From Acidobacteriota bacterium (GTDB lineage Bacteria; Acidobacteriota; Vicinamibacteria; Vicinamibacterales; Fen-181), in assembly GCA_003170135.1 (NCBI GenBank), contig PMZR01000119.1:9600-73599 (forward strand): a DNA stretch of 64,000 nt, written 5' to 3'. The translations under genes and the position numbers were made by a program. Shown one piece after another: positions 35,074 through 48,852 of the stretch. The notes under the pieces were generated by a model, which saw nothing but the letters and a program-made list of their open reading frames with translations, had not been told where the DNA came from and ran no database searches. The first letter of the stretch is position 1, and every line of letters starts with the position of its first letter.

Positions 35074-35940
35074 CTACTGCGGCTCGACAAACGCATGAAA
35101 GACGCGAATCCCCAGCTCGCGCGGATCCGGGTTCTTCAGCGCCGGCAACAAGGCCGGGATGAACGTCTTGTCCACGCCAATGCGCACTTCGGTCATTTCC
35201 GCCGTGCCCAGCTGCGCGGCCGTCAGCCAGACCTTGCGAAGCATCTGCCCCTTGGGGCTGAACGTGTCGACGACCTGGTCCCCGATCGACACCGTGACCG
35301 TCGGCGGATCACCCGGCTCTGACGGGCCGGCCGCGTCCAGGTAGAACAGCACATTGCGTTTCGGATTGCGAAAGGCCAGCGTCGCTTCCTTCTTTGTCCA
35401 CTGCCATTCCATCGCGGGGTTGTCCGCCGCCACTTCGGTCGGGTGCCAGCCGTCCTTGTAGATCAGGAACACGTTCTCCGTCTGGGGCAGCAGCTCGAAC
35501 TTCAGCATCTCGTAAGACTGATGTCCCTTGTCGCTGGCCGAGAGCGTCAGGCGCTTCGCCTTCGGGCTGTAGAGGCCGAGTTCGACCGTGGCCGCCCCCA
35601 CGTACGGATACACGGGCGTGAACATCGTCCGCGTGTACTCGATGGTCTGACCGGGTTTCCACTGGCTGGTCGGCACGGGCGGCTGGTGGTCGTCGGTCCA
35701 CATCATCTCGCGGGATCCGGCCTCGAGGAAGTGCACGAACACGTAGTAATCCGCGTCGAACTTGCCGGCCCGCGGCGATACGACGAACCGGTACTTCATT
35801 TCGAGCGGACTGCCGAGCGGCACCCGGGTGCGATTGAACGACAGGCTGGCCGTCGCCACCGGCGGTTCCGGTGGAGTCTTGTTCGCACAACCGGCCAGCA
35901 CGAGAAGGACGACAGAGGCGACGAGCAGTCGAATCTTCAT
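35074..35940 (-). CDS. Lipoprotein of unknown function
   Basis: The 288-residue protein has a lipoprotein signal (LLVLAGC, Cys about residue 18). A beta-rich region follows with phrases such as PLGSPLEMKYRF and YYVFVHFLEAG, like proteins that describe substrate-binding beta-sandwiches. I do not recognise a named family. The ATG at 35940 places the signal peptide at the N-terminus. It is the first gene of a pair with the transglycosylase. Confidence 0.65.
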   Translation of the reverse strand: MKIRLLVASVVLLVLAGCANKTPPEPPVATASLSFNRTRVPLGSPLEMKYRFVVSPRAGKFDADYYVFVHFLEAGSREMMWTDDHQPPVPTSQWKPGQTIEYTRTMFTPVYPYVGAATVELGLYSPKAKRLTLSASDKGHQSYEMLKFELLPQTENVFLIYKDGWHPTEVAADNPAMEWQWTKKEATLAFRNPKRNVLFYLDAAGPSEPGDPPTVTVSIGDQVVDTFSPKGQMLRKVWLTAAQLGTAEMTEVRIGVDKTFIPALLPALKNPDPRELGIRVFHAFVEPQ

Positions 35941-36502
35941 TTGGACAGTCCTGAAAGAGTCGGCGGGGCCCTGACGCGCGTCCGTTCGGGTCCGGGCTCG
36001 GAGCGGCACCGCCGGCGACGTGTGCCACGCAAGAGGGCAGCGCATCATAACTTACGGGCAGGCAGCACGCAACGAGCCGCCTGGGGCGCAGCACCGGCCT
36101 TGGCCACACGTCGCGGAGCCGCTCGTCCGCAGAAGTCCCGGCCGGCGAATGGCTCGATTCAGCAGCCCGGGGCCCCGCCTTTCGGCACGGCGGAGCCCGA
36201 CCGACCGCGTTTGCGTGGCTATGTGGCCGCCATTGCTGGGCTTATGGTCGAGCTGCCTCCGACAGCGGTTGACCTTGGCGGCCCAGCCATGGTAGTTTTC
36301 CGGGTGTCTCACTAGCTGACGCGTGAACCGTCGCTCTTCTACCCGTGAGGACGAGTAGCGAAGAAGCCATTATTTGCTCGCGCGAGAGCGCGAGGACGAG
36401 CCGCCGGGTCAACCCGAACGTCCAGCGCTGGTTGAGGCTGGACCCTGAGCGAGGATCTTCGCCGTGGCTGCCGCGGCGCGGATTACTCGTGCGGAGCACC
36501 CT
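35941..36502. other. Gene-free gap before the MltD-like gene
   Basis: This 562-base divergent gap has no convincing reading frame. The 120 bases nearest the MltD-like gene contain two hairpins, listed separately. The remainder is GC-rich with no tRNA, repeat or promoter that I can recognise. Confidence 0.5.
36377..36423 (+). promoter_or_regulatory. Candidate structured leader of the MltD-like gene
   Basis: CTCGCG/CGCGAG pairs (36377-36382 with 36389-36394). Next to it GGACG/CGTCC (36394-36398 with 36419-36423) encloses GGGT/ACCC. The block is 80-125 bases before the start codon, after an AT-rich ATTATTTG stretch. It could be a leader RNA; no known riboswitch core was recognised. Confidence 0.25.
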
Positions 36503-38266
36503 ATGGTCCCACGAACGTTGCTGCGGACGCTTACGGCCCTGAGCGTCGGTGTGGTCGTCGCCAGCTGCGGCCCCCGGTTGCAGAACCAGCCGCCACGAAC
36601 GACGCCTGCCCCGATTGCCCAGCCGGCGGCGTCGCCCATCCCGCAGCCAAGCGCGCCCCCCGTGGATACGGTCGCCACTCTTATTGCGACCTCGCAGCAT
36701 CATTTCGAAGCAGGCCAGCAGGAACTGCAACTCGGCCATCTCGAGCGCGCCAAGCTCGAATTCAACGCCGCCCTCGAGGTCCTGCTCGAGTCCCCGTACG
36801 GAGGCCGCTCCGATCCGCGGGTGCGCGAGCACTTCGACAGGCTGGTCGATCGCATCAGCACCTATGAGGTCGCCGTGCTGACCGAGGGCGACGGCTTCGC
36901 CGAGAAGAAGTACGAGCCGGCCTCGATCGACGCGCTCCTCGAACTCTCGACGTTCGAAACCCCGAAGCCGTCTCCCGGGCTGCAGGCGACCGTCAAGAGC
37001 GACCTGCAGACGACCGAGCACGATATTCCCATTCCGCTGAATGCGCGGGTGCTCGCCTATATCGACCTGTTCCAGGGCCGGCTGCGCGATTGGATCCAGG
37101 ACGGCCTGCGCCGCGGCGCGCGCTACCTGCCGATGATCCAGAACGTCTTCCGGGCCGAGGGACTGCCGCTCGATCTGGCCTACGTGCCACTCATCGAGAG
37201 CGCCTTCAAGCCGAACGCGGTATCGCGCGCGAAGGCGAAGGGCGTGTGGCAGTTCATGCAAGGCACGGCCCTGGCGACCGGCCTGAAGCAGAACTGGTAC
37301 ATCGACGAGCGCTCGGACCCGGAGAAGGCCACGTTCGCGGCGGCCAAGTACCTCAAAACGCTGTGCTCGCTCTTCAAGGGCGACTGGCACCTGGCGCTCG
37401 CCTCCTACAACGGCGGTCCTGGCCGTGTGCAGAAGGCGCTCAGCCGCAGCCGGCTCGACGACTTCTGGACCCTGGCGTCCAAACCGAAGCTGCTGCCCCG
37501 GGAGACGCGCGAGTACGTGCCGATGATCCTGGCCGCGATGGTCATCGCCCGTAACCCGCTGCAGTACGGCTTCGACATGCCCGCGGCAGCCGACGCCCCG
37601 GCGTTCGACAAGGTGAAATTGACCCAGGCGGTCGATCTGCGACGCGTGGCGGAATGGACCGGCACCTCGATTTCGGAGATCCAGGCGCTCAACCCTGAAC
37701 TGCGGCGCTGGACAACGCCGAGACAGCCCGACCCCGGCTACGAATTGAAAGTGCCGGCGGGCACGTCGGGGGCGCTGCAGGAGAAGCTGGGTCAGGCCGA
37801 CCCGAACGAACTGGCGACGTTCAAGTGGTACGCGGTCAGACGCGGCGACTCGATTACGACGATCGCGCGCAAGCTGGGCGTCAGCCGGACGGAACTGGCG
37901 GCGGCCAACTATCTGTCGGTCACCTCGAGCGTCGCGCCGGGGCAGAAGCTGATCGTCCCGCGCGAATCGACCGTCCTGCTCAATGCGCGCGCGGATCGGC
38001 CGGAACCGCCGCCTGCGTCGCGCGCTGTCGTGGCCGGCAACGCGATGCTGGGCGAGGCGCCCAGCGTGCGGCCGACCGACAACGTGAAGTTGATGTATCG
38101 CGTGAAATCCGGCGATTCCCTCTCTTCGATCGCCCACGTCTTCAACACGACCGTGCAGTCGCTGAAACTGTGGAACCACCTGCGCACGAGCGCGATCAAG
38201 CCTGGCGACCGGTTGACCATCATCACCAGGCGCGGATCGCTCGCGACGACGGGGAACCTGCAGTAA
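36503..38266 (+). CDS. mltD: MltD-like lytic transglycosylase with LysM repeats (lipoprotein)
   Basis: The 587-residue protein has a lipoprotein signal (VVVASC, Cys about residue 22), a helical region, then a lytic transglycosylase domain (about 200-330) with the catalytic Glu in PLIESAFKPNAVSRAKAKGV. Two LysM domains follow (about 445-490 with WYAVRRGDSITTIARKLGV, and about 530-575 with YRVKSGDSLSSIAHVF). It cleaves peptidoglycan and binds it through LysM. A strong terminator follows. Confidence 0.9.
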   Translation: MVPRTLLRTLTALSVGVVVASCGPRLQNQPPRTTPAPIAQPAASPIPQPSAPPVDTVATLIATSQHHFEAGQQELQLGHLERAKLEFNAALEVLLESPYGGRSDPRVREHFDRLVDRISTYEVAVLTEGDGFAEKKYEPASIDALLELSTFETPKPSPGLQATVKSDLQTTEHDIPIPLNARVLAYIDLFQGRLRDWIQDGLRRGARYLPMIQNVFRAEGLPLDLAYVPLIESAFKPNAVSRAKAKGVWQFMQGTALATGLKQNWYIDERSDPEKATFAAAKYLKTLCSLFKGDWHLALASYNGGPGRVQKALSRSRLDDFWTLASKPKLLPRETREYVPMILAAMVIARNPLQYGFDMPAAADAPAFDKVKLTQAVDLRRVAEWTGTSISEIQALNPELRRWTTPRQPDPGYELKVPAGTSGALQEKLGQADPNELATFKWYAVRRGDSITTIARKLGVSRTELAAANYLSVTSSVAPGQKLIVPRESTVLLNARADRPEPPPASRAVVAGNAMLGEAPSVRPTDNVKLMYRVKSGDSLSSIAHVFNTTVQSLKLWNHLRTSAIKPGDRLTIITRRGSLATTGNLQ

Positions 38267-38296
38267 GGCTGTCGGCCGCCGACCGCGGACGCATAC

Positions 38297-38332
38297 AACA
38301 GGGCGGCTTCCTCCGGGAGCCGCCCTGTTTCG
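38297..38332 (+). terminator. Rho-independent terminator after the MltD-like gene
   Basis: A 12-base-pair perfect stem (AACAGGGCGGCT with AGCCGCCCTGTT) around a 9-base loop is followed by a short T-rich tail, 31 bases after the stop. Confidence 0.85.
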
Positions 38333-38473
38333 TCTGCAGTTTTCGCCTCGCCTCGCCTTCCGGCACCGCGCAGATTCTTCAGCGTCATTTCCAGTGACGC
38401 CCCCACGGCTACCGTTTTTCCACGGAAACAGGCCACGAGGCGCGACGTCGCGCAGCTTGCACCCGCTGGGGTC

Positions 38474-39985
38474 ATGCTCGCCAGCCTTCGCACCGCTGCG
38501 GTGTTCGGCGTCGAGGCCTACACGGTCCACGTTGAAGTCGACGTGTCGTTCGGCATGCCCGTGTTCACGATGGTGGGGCTGCCCGACACCAGCGTCCGGG
38601 AAAGCCGCGACCGTGTGCGCTCCGCGATTCGCAACTCGGGGTACGAGTTCCCACCGCACCGCATCACGGTCAACCTCTCCCCTGCCGACGTCCGCAAGGC
38701 CGGCGCCTCGTTCGATTTGCCGATTGCGCTCGGAATCCTCGCCGCCAACGGCGTCGTAGGGCGGCGCCTGGTCGATGATCTCGTGTTGCTCGGCGAACTC
38801 TCGCTCGACGGCGCGATTCAGCCGGCCCGGGGGGTGCTGCCCATCGCCGCTGCGGCCCGCCGCGACGCCGTCGCGGGGCTGCTGCTCCCGTACGCCAACC
38901 TCGAAGAGGCGCGGGCGGTCGGCGGCGTCCGGGTCTACCCGGTGACGTCGCTCGTCGATGCCGTGCGCGTGCTGAACGACCCCAACGCGGCGCCGGCGCA
39001 GCCGCAGCCAGCCAGCAGCGCGCCGCCTTCCACCGACGTGCCGGATTTCTGCGAGGTGCGCGGGCAGGCGCTGGTCAGGCGCGCGCTCGAGGTGGCAGCA
39101 GCCGGCGGGCACAACCTCCTGATGGTCGGCCCTCCGGGATCGGGCAAGACGATGATGGCGAGGCGCGTGCCGGGCATCCTGCCGCCGCTGGCCTTCGAGG
39201 AGGCCCTGGAAGTCACCTCGATCCACTCGGTCGCAGGCACGTTGGCCCCTGGCATCGGGTTGCTTCGGACGAGACCCTTCCGCGCACCCCATCACACGAT
39301 CTCGGACGTCGCGCTCGTCGGGGGCGGGTCCACCCCGCGGCCAGGCGAAATCAGCCTCGCGCACGGTGGCGTGCTGTTCCTGGACGAGATGCCGGAATTC
39401 GACCGGCGGGTCCTCGAGGTCCTGCGACAGCCGCTCGAGGACGGGTTCGTCACGATCGCGCGGGCCAGCCGCACGGCGGTGTTCCCCGCCCGGTTCATGT
39501 TGATCGCGGCCATGAATCCCTGTCCATGCGGGTATCTGGGCGACGGCGTCCGACTGTGCCGCTGCACGCCCCTCGACATCCAGCGCTATCGCAATCGGAT
39601 CTCGGGGCCGCTCCGCGACCGTATCGACCTGATTGTCGATGTGCCGTCATTGCCCGTGACGGACCTGGCCAATCCGCCCGATGCCGAACCCACCGCCCCG
39701 ATTCGTGAGCGCGTTATGCAGGCGCGTGCGCGGCAGGCTGCGCGCTTCGCCGGGCGGACTATGAGGGTCAACGCGGAGATGCACGGCCGGGCGACCTGGC
39801 GCCATGCCAGGCCCGACCAGGGCGGAGCGCGAATCCTCGAGGCGGCCATCCAGCGCCTCAACCTGAGTGCGCGAGGCTACGACCGCGTGCTGAAGGTGGC
39901 GCGCACGGTTGCGGATCTCGCCGCGTCCGAGCCCGTCCTGGCCGCGCACATCGCCGAAGCGCTGCAGTACCGGTTGATCGAGTAA
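38474..39985 (+). CDS. comM: Magnesium-chelatase-like AAA+ ATPase ComM/YifB
   Basis: The 503-residue protein has the N-terminal ChlI/ComM domain (FGMPVFTMVGLPDTSVRES), then an AAA+ core with Walker A GPPGSGKTMM near residue 220, Walker B GGVLFLDEMPEF and a zinc-like AMNPCPCGYLG segment. ComM is a helicase that promotes branch migration during natural transformation. Its stop codon is 3 bases from the inverted-repeat element at 39988-40180. Confidence 0.93.
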   Translation: MLASLRTAAVFGVEAYTVHVEVDVSFGMPVFTMVGLPDTSVRESRDRVRSAIRNSGYEFPPHRITVNLSPADVRKAGASFDLPIALGILAANGVVGRRLVDDLVLLGELSLDGAIQPARGVLPIAAAARRDAVAGLLLPYANLEEARAVGGVRVYPVTSLVDAVRVLNDPNAAPAQPQPASSAPPSTDVPDFCEVRGQALVRRALEVAAAGGHNLLMVGPPGSGKTMMARRVPGILPPLAFEEALEVTSIHSVAGTLAPGIGLLRTRPFRAPHHTISDVALVGGGSTPRPGEISLAHGGVLFLDEMPEFDRRVLEVLRQPLEDGFVTIARASRTAVFPARFMLIAAMNPCPCGYLGDGVRLCRCTPLDIQRYRNRISGPLRDRIDLIVDVPSLPVTDLANPPDAEPTAPIRERVMQARARQAARFAGRTMRVNAEMHGRATWRHARPDQGGARILEAAIQRLNLSARGYDRVLKVARTVADLAASEPVLAAHIAEALQYRLIE

Positions 39986-39987
39986 AT

Positions 39988-40180
39988 CAGTAGACAGTAG
40001 GTGGTAGGCAGTAGACCGTAGAGCAGGATGCGGACGGAGGTGATGGACGCCAAACCGCGGTCGAAGACCTTCGAGGACGTCCTTCTGTGGCAGAAGGCGC
40101 GGGTCTGGGTGGCTCGATGACGCGGAATTCGCGTTACTGACCGCCATCCACTGCCCTACCGTCTACGCTACTGTCTACTG
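39988..40180. repeat. Inverted short-period repeat with a gene remnant in its loop
   Basis: The outer arms are a perfect 13-base inverted pair (CAGTAGACAGTAG at 39988-40000 with CTACTGTCTACTG at 40168-40180). More degenerate AGTAG/GGTAG units follow inward on the left, and the complementary CTAC units on the right. The loop of about 110 bases holds the start of a four-helix-bundle protein gene. The arms abut the stop codons of comM and of the convergent Mut7-C gene. Confidence 0.8.
40028..40120 (+). pseudogene. Remnant of a 23S-intervening-sequence/four-helix-bundle protein gene
   Basis: The 30 codons from 40028 encode MRTEVMDAKPRSK followed by TFEDVLLWQKARVWVAR and a stop. TFED-x-LLWQKA is the N-terminal signature of the S23/IVP four-helix-bundle family (usual length about 120 residues). 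Everything after the first helix is missing, so it is a decayed or internally deleted copy. It sits between inverted arms. Confidence 0.6.
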
Positions 40181-40911
40181 TGGACTGTGCCCAACAGATC
40201 CCGCATCGCCCTGACGTGCGATCCCGCCCAATAGATGCGCTGGCAGTCCGGGCAGCGATGGAACTCCTCGTAGTGCTCGCGCGTTCGCGGAGGCAGCCGA
40301 TCGACTATCGCCGCCTTCGCGACGGTCTCGAGCAGCGCGTTGCAGCGAAGACAGCGGCTGAATGGGCGCGCGCGGGTCCCGAGGTCGAAACGAAGGAAGA
40401 CTTCGGCGAGCTGTCGGCGCGGATCGGTCGCCCTGACCCAACAGCCGTATTTCACGATCGTGCGCTTCAGCAGCACGGTGTCCCGCGTGAGGACCACCCG
40501 TCTTTCACGGTTCGAGATCGCCGCCAGCTCGGCATCGTCCCACCTGGTTGAGCAGAGGCAATCGAGCCCGGCCAGCCTGAGGTACGCCGTGAGCCGGCCC
40601 AGATGCCCATCGAGAACGAATCGCAACTCGTCCAAATCCGGGGGACGAACCAGCGACGCGGCTCGGACGTCGAGGGCGCGAAATGCCGGGTATACCGCGA
40701 TGCGATCGTCGGGCTGGAGACGGTAGGAGAAATCGACGGGAATGGCGCCGGCCGTCACCAGATCGATCTCCGGGTGGGGCACGCCGAGGGCCTCGATCGC
40801 ATCCTTTATCGAAACGCGCCCGCCGAACCGGCACTGGAAAGACACCTGTCGCCGCCGAGGCGCCAGGAAGTCGTTGAGACTGCCGTAGAAACGGAAGGTG
40901 GCGACGCTCAT
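40168..40911 (-). CDS. Mut7-C RNase-domain protein with ubiquitin-like N-terminus
   Basis: The 247-residue protein has a ubiquitin-like (Mut7-C ubiquitin/ThiS-like) N-terminal half, then the Mut7-C PIN-type domain starting at FVLDGHLGRLTAYLRLAG. It ends with a zinc ribbon (CLRCNALL and CPDC). The PIN-like fold suggests RNase activity, unproven in bacteria. The ATG at 40911 begins the conserved domain. Its TAG stop lies within the right arm of the repeat element. Confidence 0.85.
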   Translation of the reverse strand: MSVATFRFYGSLNDFLAPRRRQVSFQCRFGGRVSIKDAIEALGVPHPEIDLVTAGAIPVDFSYRLQPDDRIAVYPAFRALDVRAASLVRPPDLDELRFVLDGHLGRLTAYLRLAGLDCLCSTRWDDAELAAISNRERRVVLTRDTVLLKRTIVKYGCWVRATDPRRQLAEVFLRFDLGTRARPFSRCLRCNALLETVAKAAIVDRLPPRTREHYEEFHRCPDCQRIYWAGSHVRAMRDLLGTVHSRQ

Positions 40912-41112
40912 TGCAGCCTGGAGGCAGTCTCTCATCAGTCTGGCAACCGCAGCAACGGGCCAGTCCCCTTCCATCTTGCTTTCGCCCGGTCTTCGCCACG
41001 CGAGACTTTCTCCTTCCCGCCCGAACAGGTCGTGTGCTAAATTTCGACCTCTGCTGCGGCGGCTGGACAGTTCAGCCGCCTGCCGCGCCAACTCAAGGGG
41101 CCCCTCGATCCA

Positions 41113-42030
41113 TTGGCTGATGCAGTGACTCCAAAGCGTTACACGGTCGTCATCGAGAACCAGTCGACGGGCGTCGTCCGTCGTTTCAATATCCGCCTGC
41201 GCCCGCTCGTTGCGGGCTTTGCCCTGCTGTTTTCGATGCCCGTTCTCTTCGGCCTCGGTGTCCGTTGGAGCGCGCACGCGGAACTGCAGGCGCTCCGGGA
41301 CACGGCGAGGACCTCGCAGATCGAGAACGCCAGCTACCGGGAAGCGACCGCGGACCTGACCGGACAAATCACCGCCTTGCAGGAAACCATCACGGAACTG
41401 GACAAACGGTCGGTGCTCGATCCCGAACTCGCCAAGGTCATGTCCCGGCTGCCGGCGCGCATCCGCAACCAGGCGGTCGGCGGAACCAACGACGGCACCG
41501 CGGTCCGGTCAGCGTTCACGGCGGCGGTCGTCGGTCCGGAAGACACCTTTGGGGTCCTGCGCGATCTGCTCGGCAGCCTCGAGAACCGGCTGCGGTCGGC
41601 GCGAAGCGACATCGACAAGCGTTCGGCTCTGGCCAACGCCACGCCGAGCATGTGGCCGACGCACGGCTGGTTGTCCGCGACCTTTGGCGCTCGCGAGGAT
41701 CCGTTCACCGGCGGCGAGGAGTTCCACACCGGCATCGATTTGTCGGCCGAGAAGGGCCAGGCGGTGGTTGCGACGGCGGCGGGCAACGTCGAATCGGCGT
41801 TCTTCAACGGCGCCTACGGGAACATGGTGATCATCGACCACGGGTTCGGCGTGAAGACGCGCTACGCGCACCTGTCGGGCTTCGCGGTGAAGCCGGGCGA
41901 CCGAGTGGAGCGCAGTGCCGTCGTCGGCTATGTCGGGGCGACGGGCCGGGCGACAGGCCCCCATCTGCACTACGAGGTCCTCGTCAACGGGCAGTTGGTC
42001 AACCCGATCCAATTCCTCGGCCCGCGCTGA
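41113..42030 (+). CDS. Membrane-anchored M23-family murein endopeptidase
   Basis: The 305-residue protein has a transmembrane segment (about 33-52), a coiled coil (about 58-100) and a LytM/M23 peptidase domain with metal ligands in FHTGIDLS and HLHYE. Such proteins cut or regulate cutting of peptidoglycan cross-bridges. The TTG at 41113 is used. A GTG at 41125 is equally possible, and neither has a strong ribosome-binding site. It is followed by the secA promoter. Confidence 0.87.
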   Translation: MADAVTPKRYTVVIENQSTGVVRRFNIRLRPLVAGFALLFSMPVLFGLGVRWSAHAELQALRDTARTSQIENASYREATADLTGQITALQETITELDKRSVLDPELAKVMSRLPARIRNQAVGGTNDGTAVRSAFTAAVVGPEDTFGVLRDLLGSLENRLRSARSDIDKRSALANATPSMWPTHGWLSATFGAREDPFTGGEEFHTGIDLSAEKGQAVVATAAGNVESAFFNGAYGNMVIIDHGFGVKTRYAHLSGFAVKPGDRVERSAVVGYVGATGRATGPHLHYEVLVNGQLVNPIQFLGPR

Positions 42031-42078
42031 GGTGTGACGACAATCCCTCAAGCCGATCGTCCCGTGCTGGCCCGTTCC

Positions 42079-42108
42079 TTGACGCTGGCCTGACGCCCTT
42101 CGTACAAT
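42079..42108 (+). promoter_or_regulatory. Sigma-70-type promoter of secA
   Basis: -35 TTGACG (42079-42084) and -10 TACAAT (42103-42108) with an 18-base spacer lie about 60 bases before secA. Confidence 0.75.
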
Positions 42109-42168
42109 CGAAGCAGTCCTCTCACGCGGCGGCCCCCACGCGCGGGCCACTCGAGGCAATCCTCACAC

Positions 42169-45078
<2,910 letters not shown>

Positions 45079-45087
45079 CACGGCTCG

Positions 45088-46648
<1,561 letters not shown>

Positions 46649-46737
46649 CTTCCAGGCTTCGGGCCTTAGGCTTTAGGCCTTGGGGCTTGTCGGCTGACGC
46701 CGTCAGGCCGAAGGTCGAAGGCCTAGGGCCCAAGGTC
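46649..46737. repeat. Inverted short-period repeat between guaB and tsaE
   Basis: The left arm (46649-46687) is made of GGCTTCGGGCCTTAGGCTTTAG-like units (quoted in part). The right arm (46704-46737) is made of the complementary CGAAGGCCTAGGGCCCAAGG-like units, with a loop of about 16 bases. The right arm contains the tsaE stop and its last codons. It can serve as a bidirectional terminator between convergent genes. Confidence 0.7.
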
Positions 46738-47142
46738 GACGGTAATGTTCCGCACGTCCTCTCCCCTGTCCTCGAAGCGGACCTCGATGGCACCGGCCGG
46801 TATCTCCCGCAGTTTCTCAGCCCACTCGATTGCGACGATGGCGTTGCCGGCGGCAAGCTCCTCCAGCCCCAGGTCCTCGACTTCTGCTCCCTGAAGTCGG
46901 TACAGATCGACGTGGAAGAGAGACCGTGGCCCTCGATACTCCTGGATGAGCGTGAAGGTGGGACTGCTGACCGCTTCCGGATCGAGGCCGAGGCCGAGGG
47001 CCAGGCCCCGCACGAACGTCGTCTTGCCCGCGCCGAGATCGCCGCAAAGCAGGACGACCGTCCCGGGTTGAAGCCGCAACGCGAACCTGCGCGCGAAGGC
47101 GACGGTCTCGTCTTCCGATCTGGTGGTGATCGTTTCAGCCAT
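46723..47142 (-). CDS. tsaE: tRNA threonylcarbamoyladenosine biosynthesis ATPase TsaE
   Basis: TsaE helps the TsaBD complex make t6A on tRNA. The 139-residue protein has Walker A GDLGAGKTTFV near residue 35, SPTFTLIQEY and the DLYRL block. The ATG at 47142 gives the family-typical N-terminus. It is 28 bases downstream of the nnr gene and has its last codons in the repeat arm at 46704-46737. Confidence 0.92.
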   Translation of the reverse strand: MAETITTRSEDETVAFARRFALRLQPGTVVLLCGDLGAGKTTFVRGLALGLGLDPEAVSSPTFTLIQEYRGPRSLFHVDLYRLQGAEVEDLGLEELAAGNAIVAIEWAEKLREIPAGAIEVRFEDRGEDVRNITVDLGP

Positions 47143-47170
47143 GACGGTCGGGATGACGAGACGTCTCGCG

Positions 47171-48748
47171 CTACGCCTGCGGCTTGACGACTCGCTTGCG
47201 CGCAGACAGTTCGAGCGCGGCGTCACCCAGGTGATCGAGCAGGTCGACCGCGGTCATCGCCACCTCGCCGACATCGGCCTCGGCCAGGTCGCCGGCGAGT
47301 CCGTGAAGGTACACGCCGACCTGGCAGGCTGCTTCGGCGTCCATCAGCTGCGCAAGCCACCCGCCAATCGCGCCCGTCAGGACATCGCCGGTTCCGCCGG
47401 TGGCCATGCCGGGATTGCCGGTCAGGTTGATGTAGGCGGTGCCTTCCGGCGTCGCGATGATCGTCCGGCTGCCCTTCAGCACCACGTACAGCCGGTGAGT
47501 GGTGGCGAAATTCACCGCGCATTCGAGGCGATTCGCCTGCACGTCGGAGGTCGAACTGCCGATGAGCCGGGCCATCTCGCCGGGGTGCGGCGTGATGATG
47601 ACGGTCTGCCCTTCCCGGCCGACGAGGCGGCCGGGATCCTCGTCGAAGGCGTTCAGGCCGTCCGCGTCGATGATGAGGGGAACGCCGGCGCGCTCGAGCA
47701 GCGCCCAGACGAACTCACGCGTCGCGGCGCCCTGCCCGATCCCCGGTCCGACGGCGATGATGTCGCGCTGCATGGCGAGCACCTGCTCGATGGCGCTCGC
47801 GTCGACCTGTCCCGCGGCGGTTTCATCGAGGGCTTCGCTCATGTACTCGGGGGCGAGGGCGGCGACGATGGGCTGCACCGATCGCGGCGTCGCGACCGTG
47901 ACCAGGCCGGCGCCCGAGCGCAGGGCGCCCATGGCCGCCAGGTGCGCCGCGCCACTCTTGCCTCGCGACCCGGCGACGACCAGGACGTGGCCGAAGTCGC
48001 CCTTGTGCGCGTCGATGGCCCGCGGCCGGACGTGCTCGCGCAGTGGCTCCGGCGTGATGATCTCGATCCGCGCGCCGTCCACTTCCTCGAGGACTTCCGG
48101 CGGGATGCCGATGTCCGCGATGACGAGTTCACCCGCCCGCCTGGCGGCCGGCGGCAGCACCAGCGGCAATTTTGGCGCGGCGAGCGTCACAGTGAGCGAC
48201 GCCTGCACGCAATCGCCGATGAGCTGGTGCGTATCGGCCGAGATGCCACTGGGCAGGTCGATCGACACGATCGGGATCCCCATCTCGTTGATGTCGGCGA
48301 CGACGGTCTCGAGCGTGCCGGCGATAGGCGTCCGCAGGCCCGTCCCGAACATCGCGTCCACGATGAGATCGGACGCGGTCACTTCCGACGAGTGGAGCTC
48401 CCACTGCTGCTCGTTCGCGACCTCCACGACCGAGAGGCCCAGCCTGCCCAGCACCTCCAGGTTGACACGCGCGTCGCCCTTGATCTCGTCGAGCGACCCG
48501 ACCACGAACACCGCGACGTCCACGCCCCGGTTGAGAAGCGTGCGGGCGACGACGAAGCCGTCGCCGCCGTTGTTGCCGCGGCCGGCGAGGACCGACACTC
48601 GGCGCTCGGCGAGGTCCTCGAAGTGGGCCTCGATGGCGGCCACGACCTGGCGGCCGGCATTCTCCATCAGCACGAGGGAGGGAATGCCAATCTCTTCGAT
48701 TGTCCGGCGATCCGCCTCGCGCATCTGGCTGGCATTGAGAATTCGCAT
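47171..48748 (-). CDS. nnr: Bifunctional NAD(P)H-hydrate repair enzyme (epimerase plus dehydratase)
   Basis: The 525-residue protein joins an N-terminal NAD(P)HX epimerase domain (MENAGRQV, GRGNNGGDGFVVAR, about 1-215) to a C-terminal ADP-dependent dehydratase (ITPHPGEMARL, NPGMATGGTGDVLTGAIG, about 230-520). It repairs hydrated nicotinamide cofactors. The arrangement before tsaE is common in bacteria. Confidence 0.94.
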   Translation of the reverse strand: MRILNASQMREADRRTIEEIGIPSLVLMENAGRQVVAAIEAHFEDLAERRVSVLAGRGNNGGDGFVVARTLLNRGVDVAVFVVGSLDEIKGDARVNLEVLGRLGLSVVEVANEQQWELHSSEVTASDLIVDAMFGTGLRTPIAGTLETVVADINEMGIPIVSIDLPSGISADTHQLIGDCVQASLTVTLAAPKLPLVLPPAARRAGELVIADIGIPPEVLEEVDGARIEIITPEPLREHVRPRAIDAHKGDFGHVLVVAGSRGKSGAAHLAAMGALRSGAGLVTVATPRSVQPIVAALAPEYMSEALDETAAGQVDASAIEQVLAMQRDIIAVGPGIGQGAATREFVWALLERAGVPLIIDADGLNAFDEDPGRLVGREGQTVIITPHPGEMARLIGSSTSDVQANRLECAVNFATTHRLYVVLKGSRTIIATPEGTAYINLTGNPGMATGGTGDVLTGAIGGWLAQLMDAEAACQVGVYLHGLAGDLAEADVGEVAMTAVDLLDHLGDAALELSARKRVVKPQA

Positions 48749-48852
48749 GCAAAACCCATAGTATACGAGTTACGCTGCGCCGGTCGACCTGCAGTCGCGG
48801 GTGTCACCCGCCGACCGCGCGAGAAGGCGGGAGAGCCGAGGAGGCGTGTTCA

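Noticed and set aside
36242-39364. A 1040-codon open frame on the minus strand opposite the MltD-like and comM genes
   Set aside because: It spans two real genes in antisense, is Arg/Gly-rich and shows no domain.
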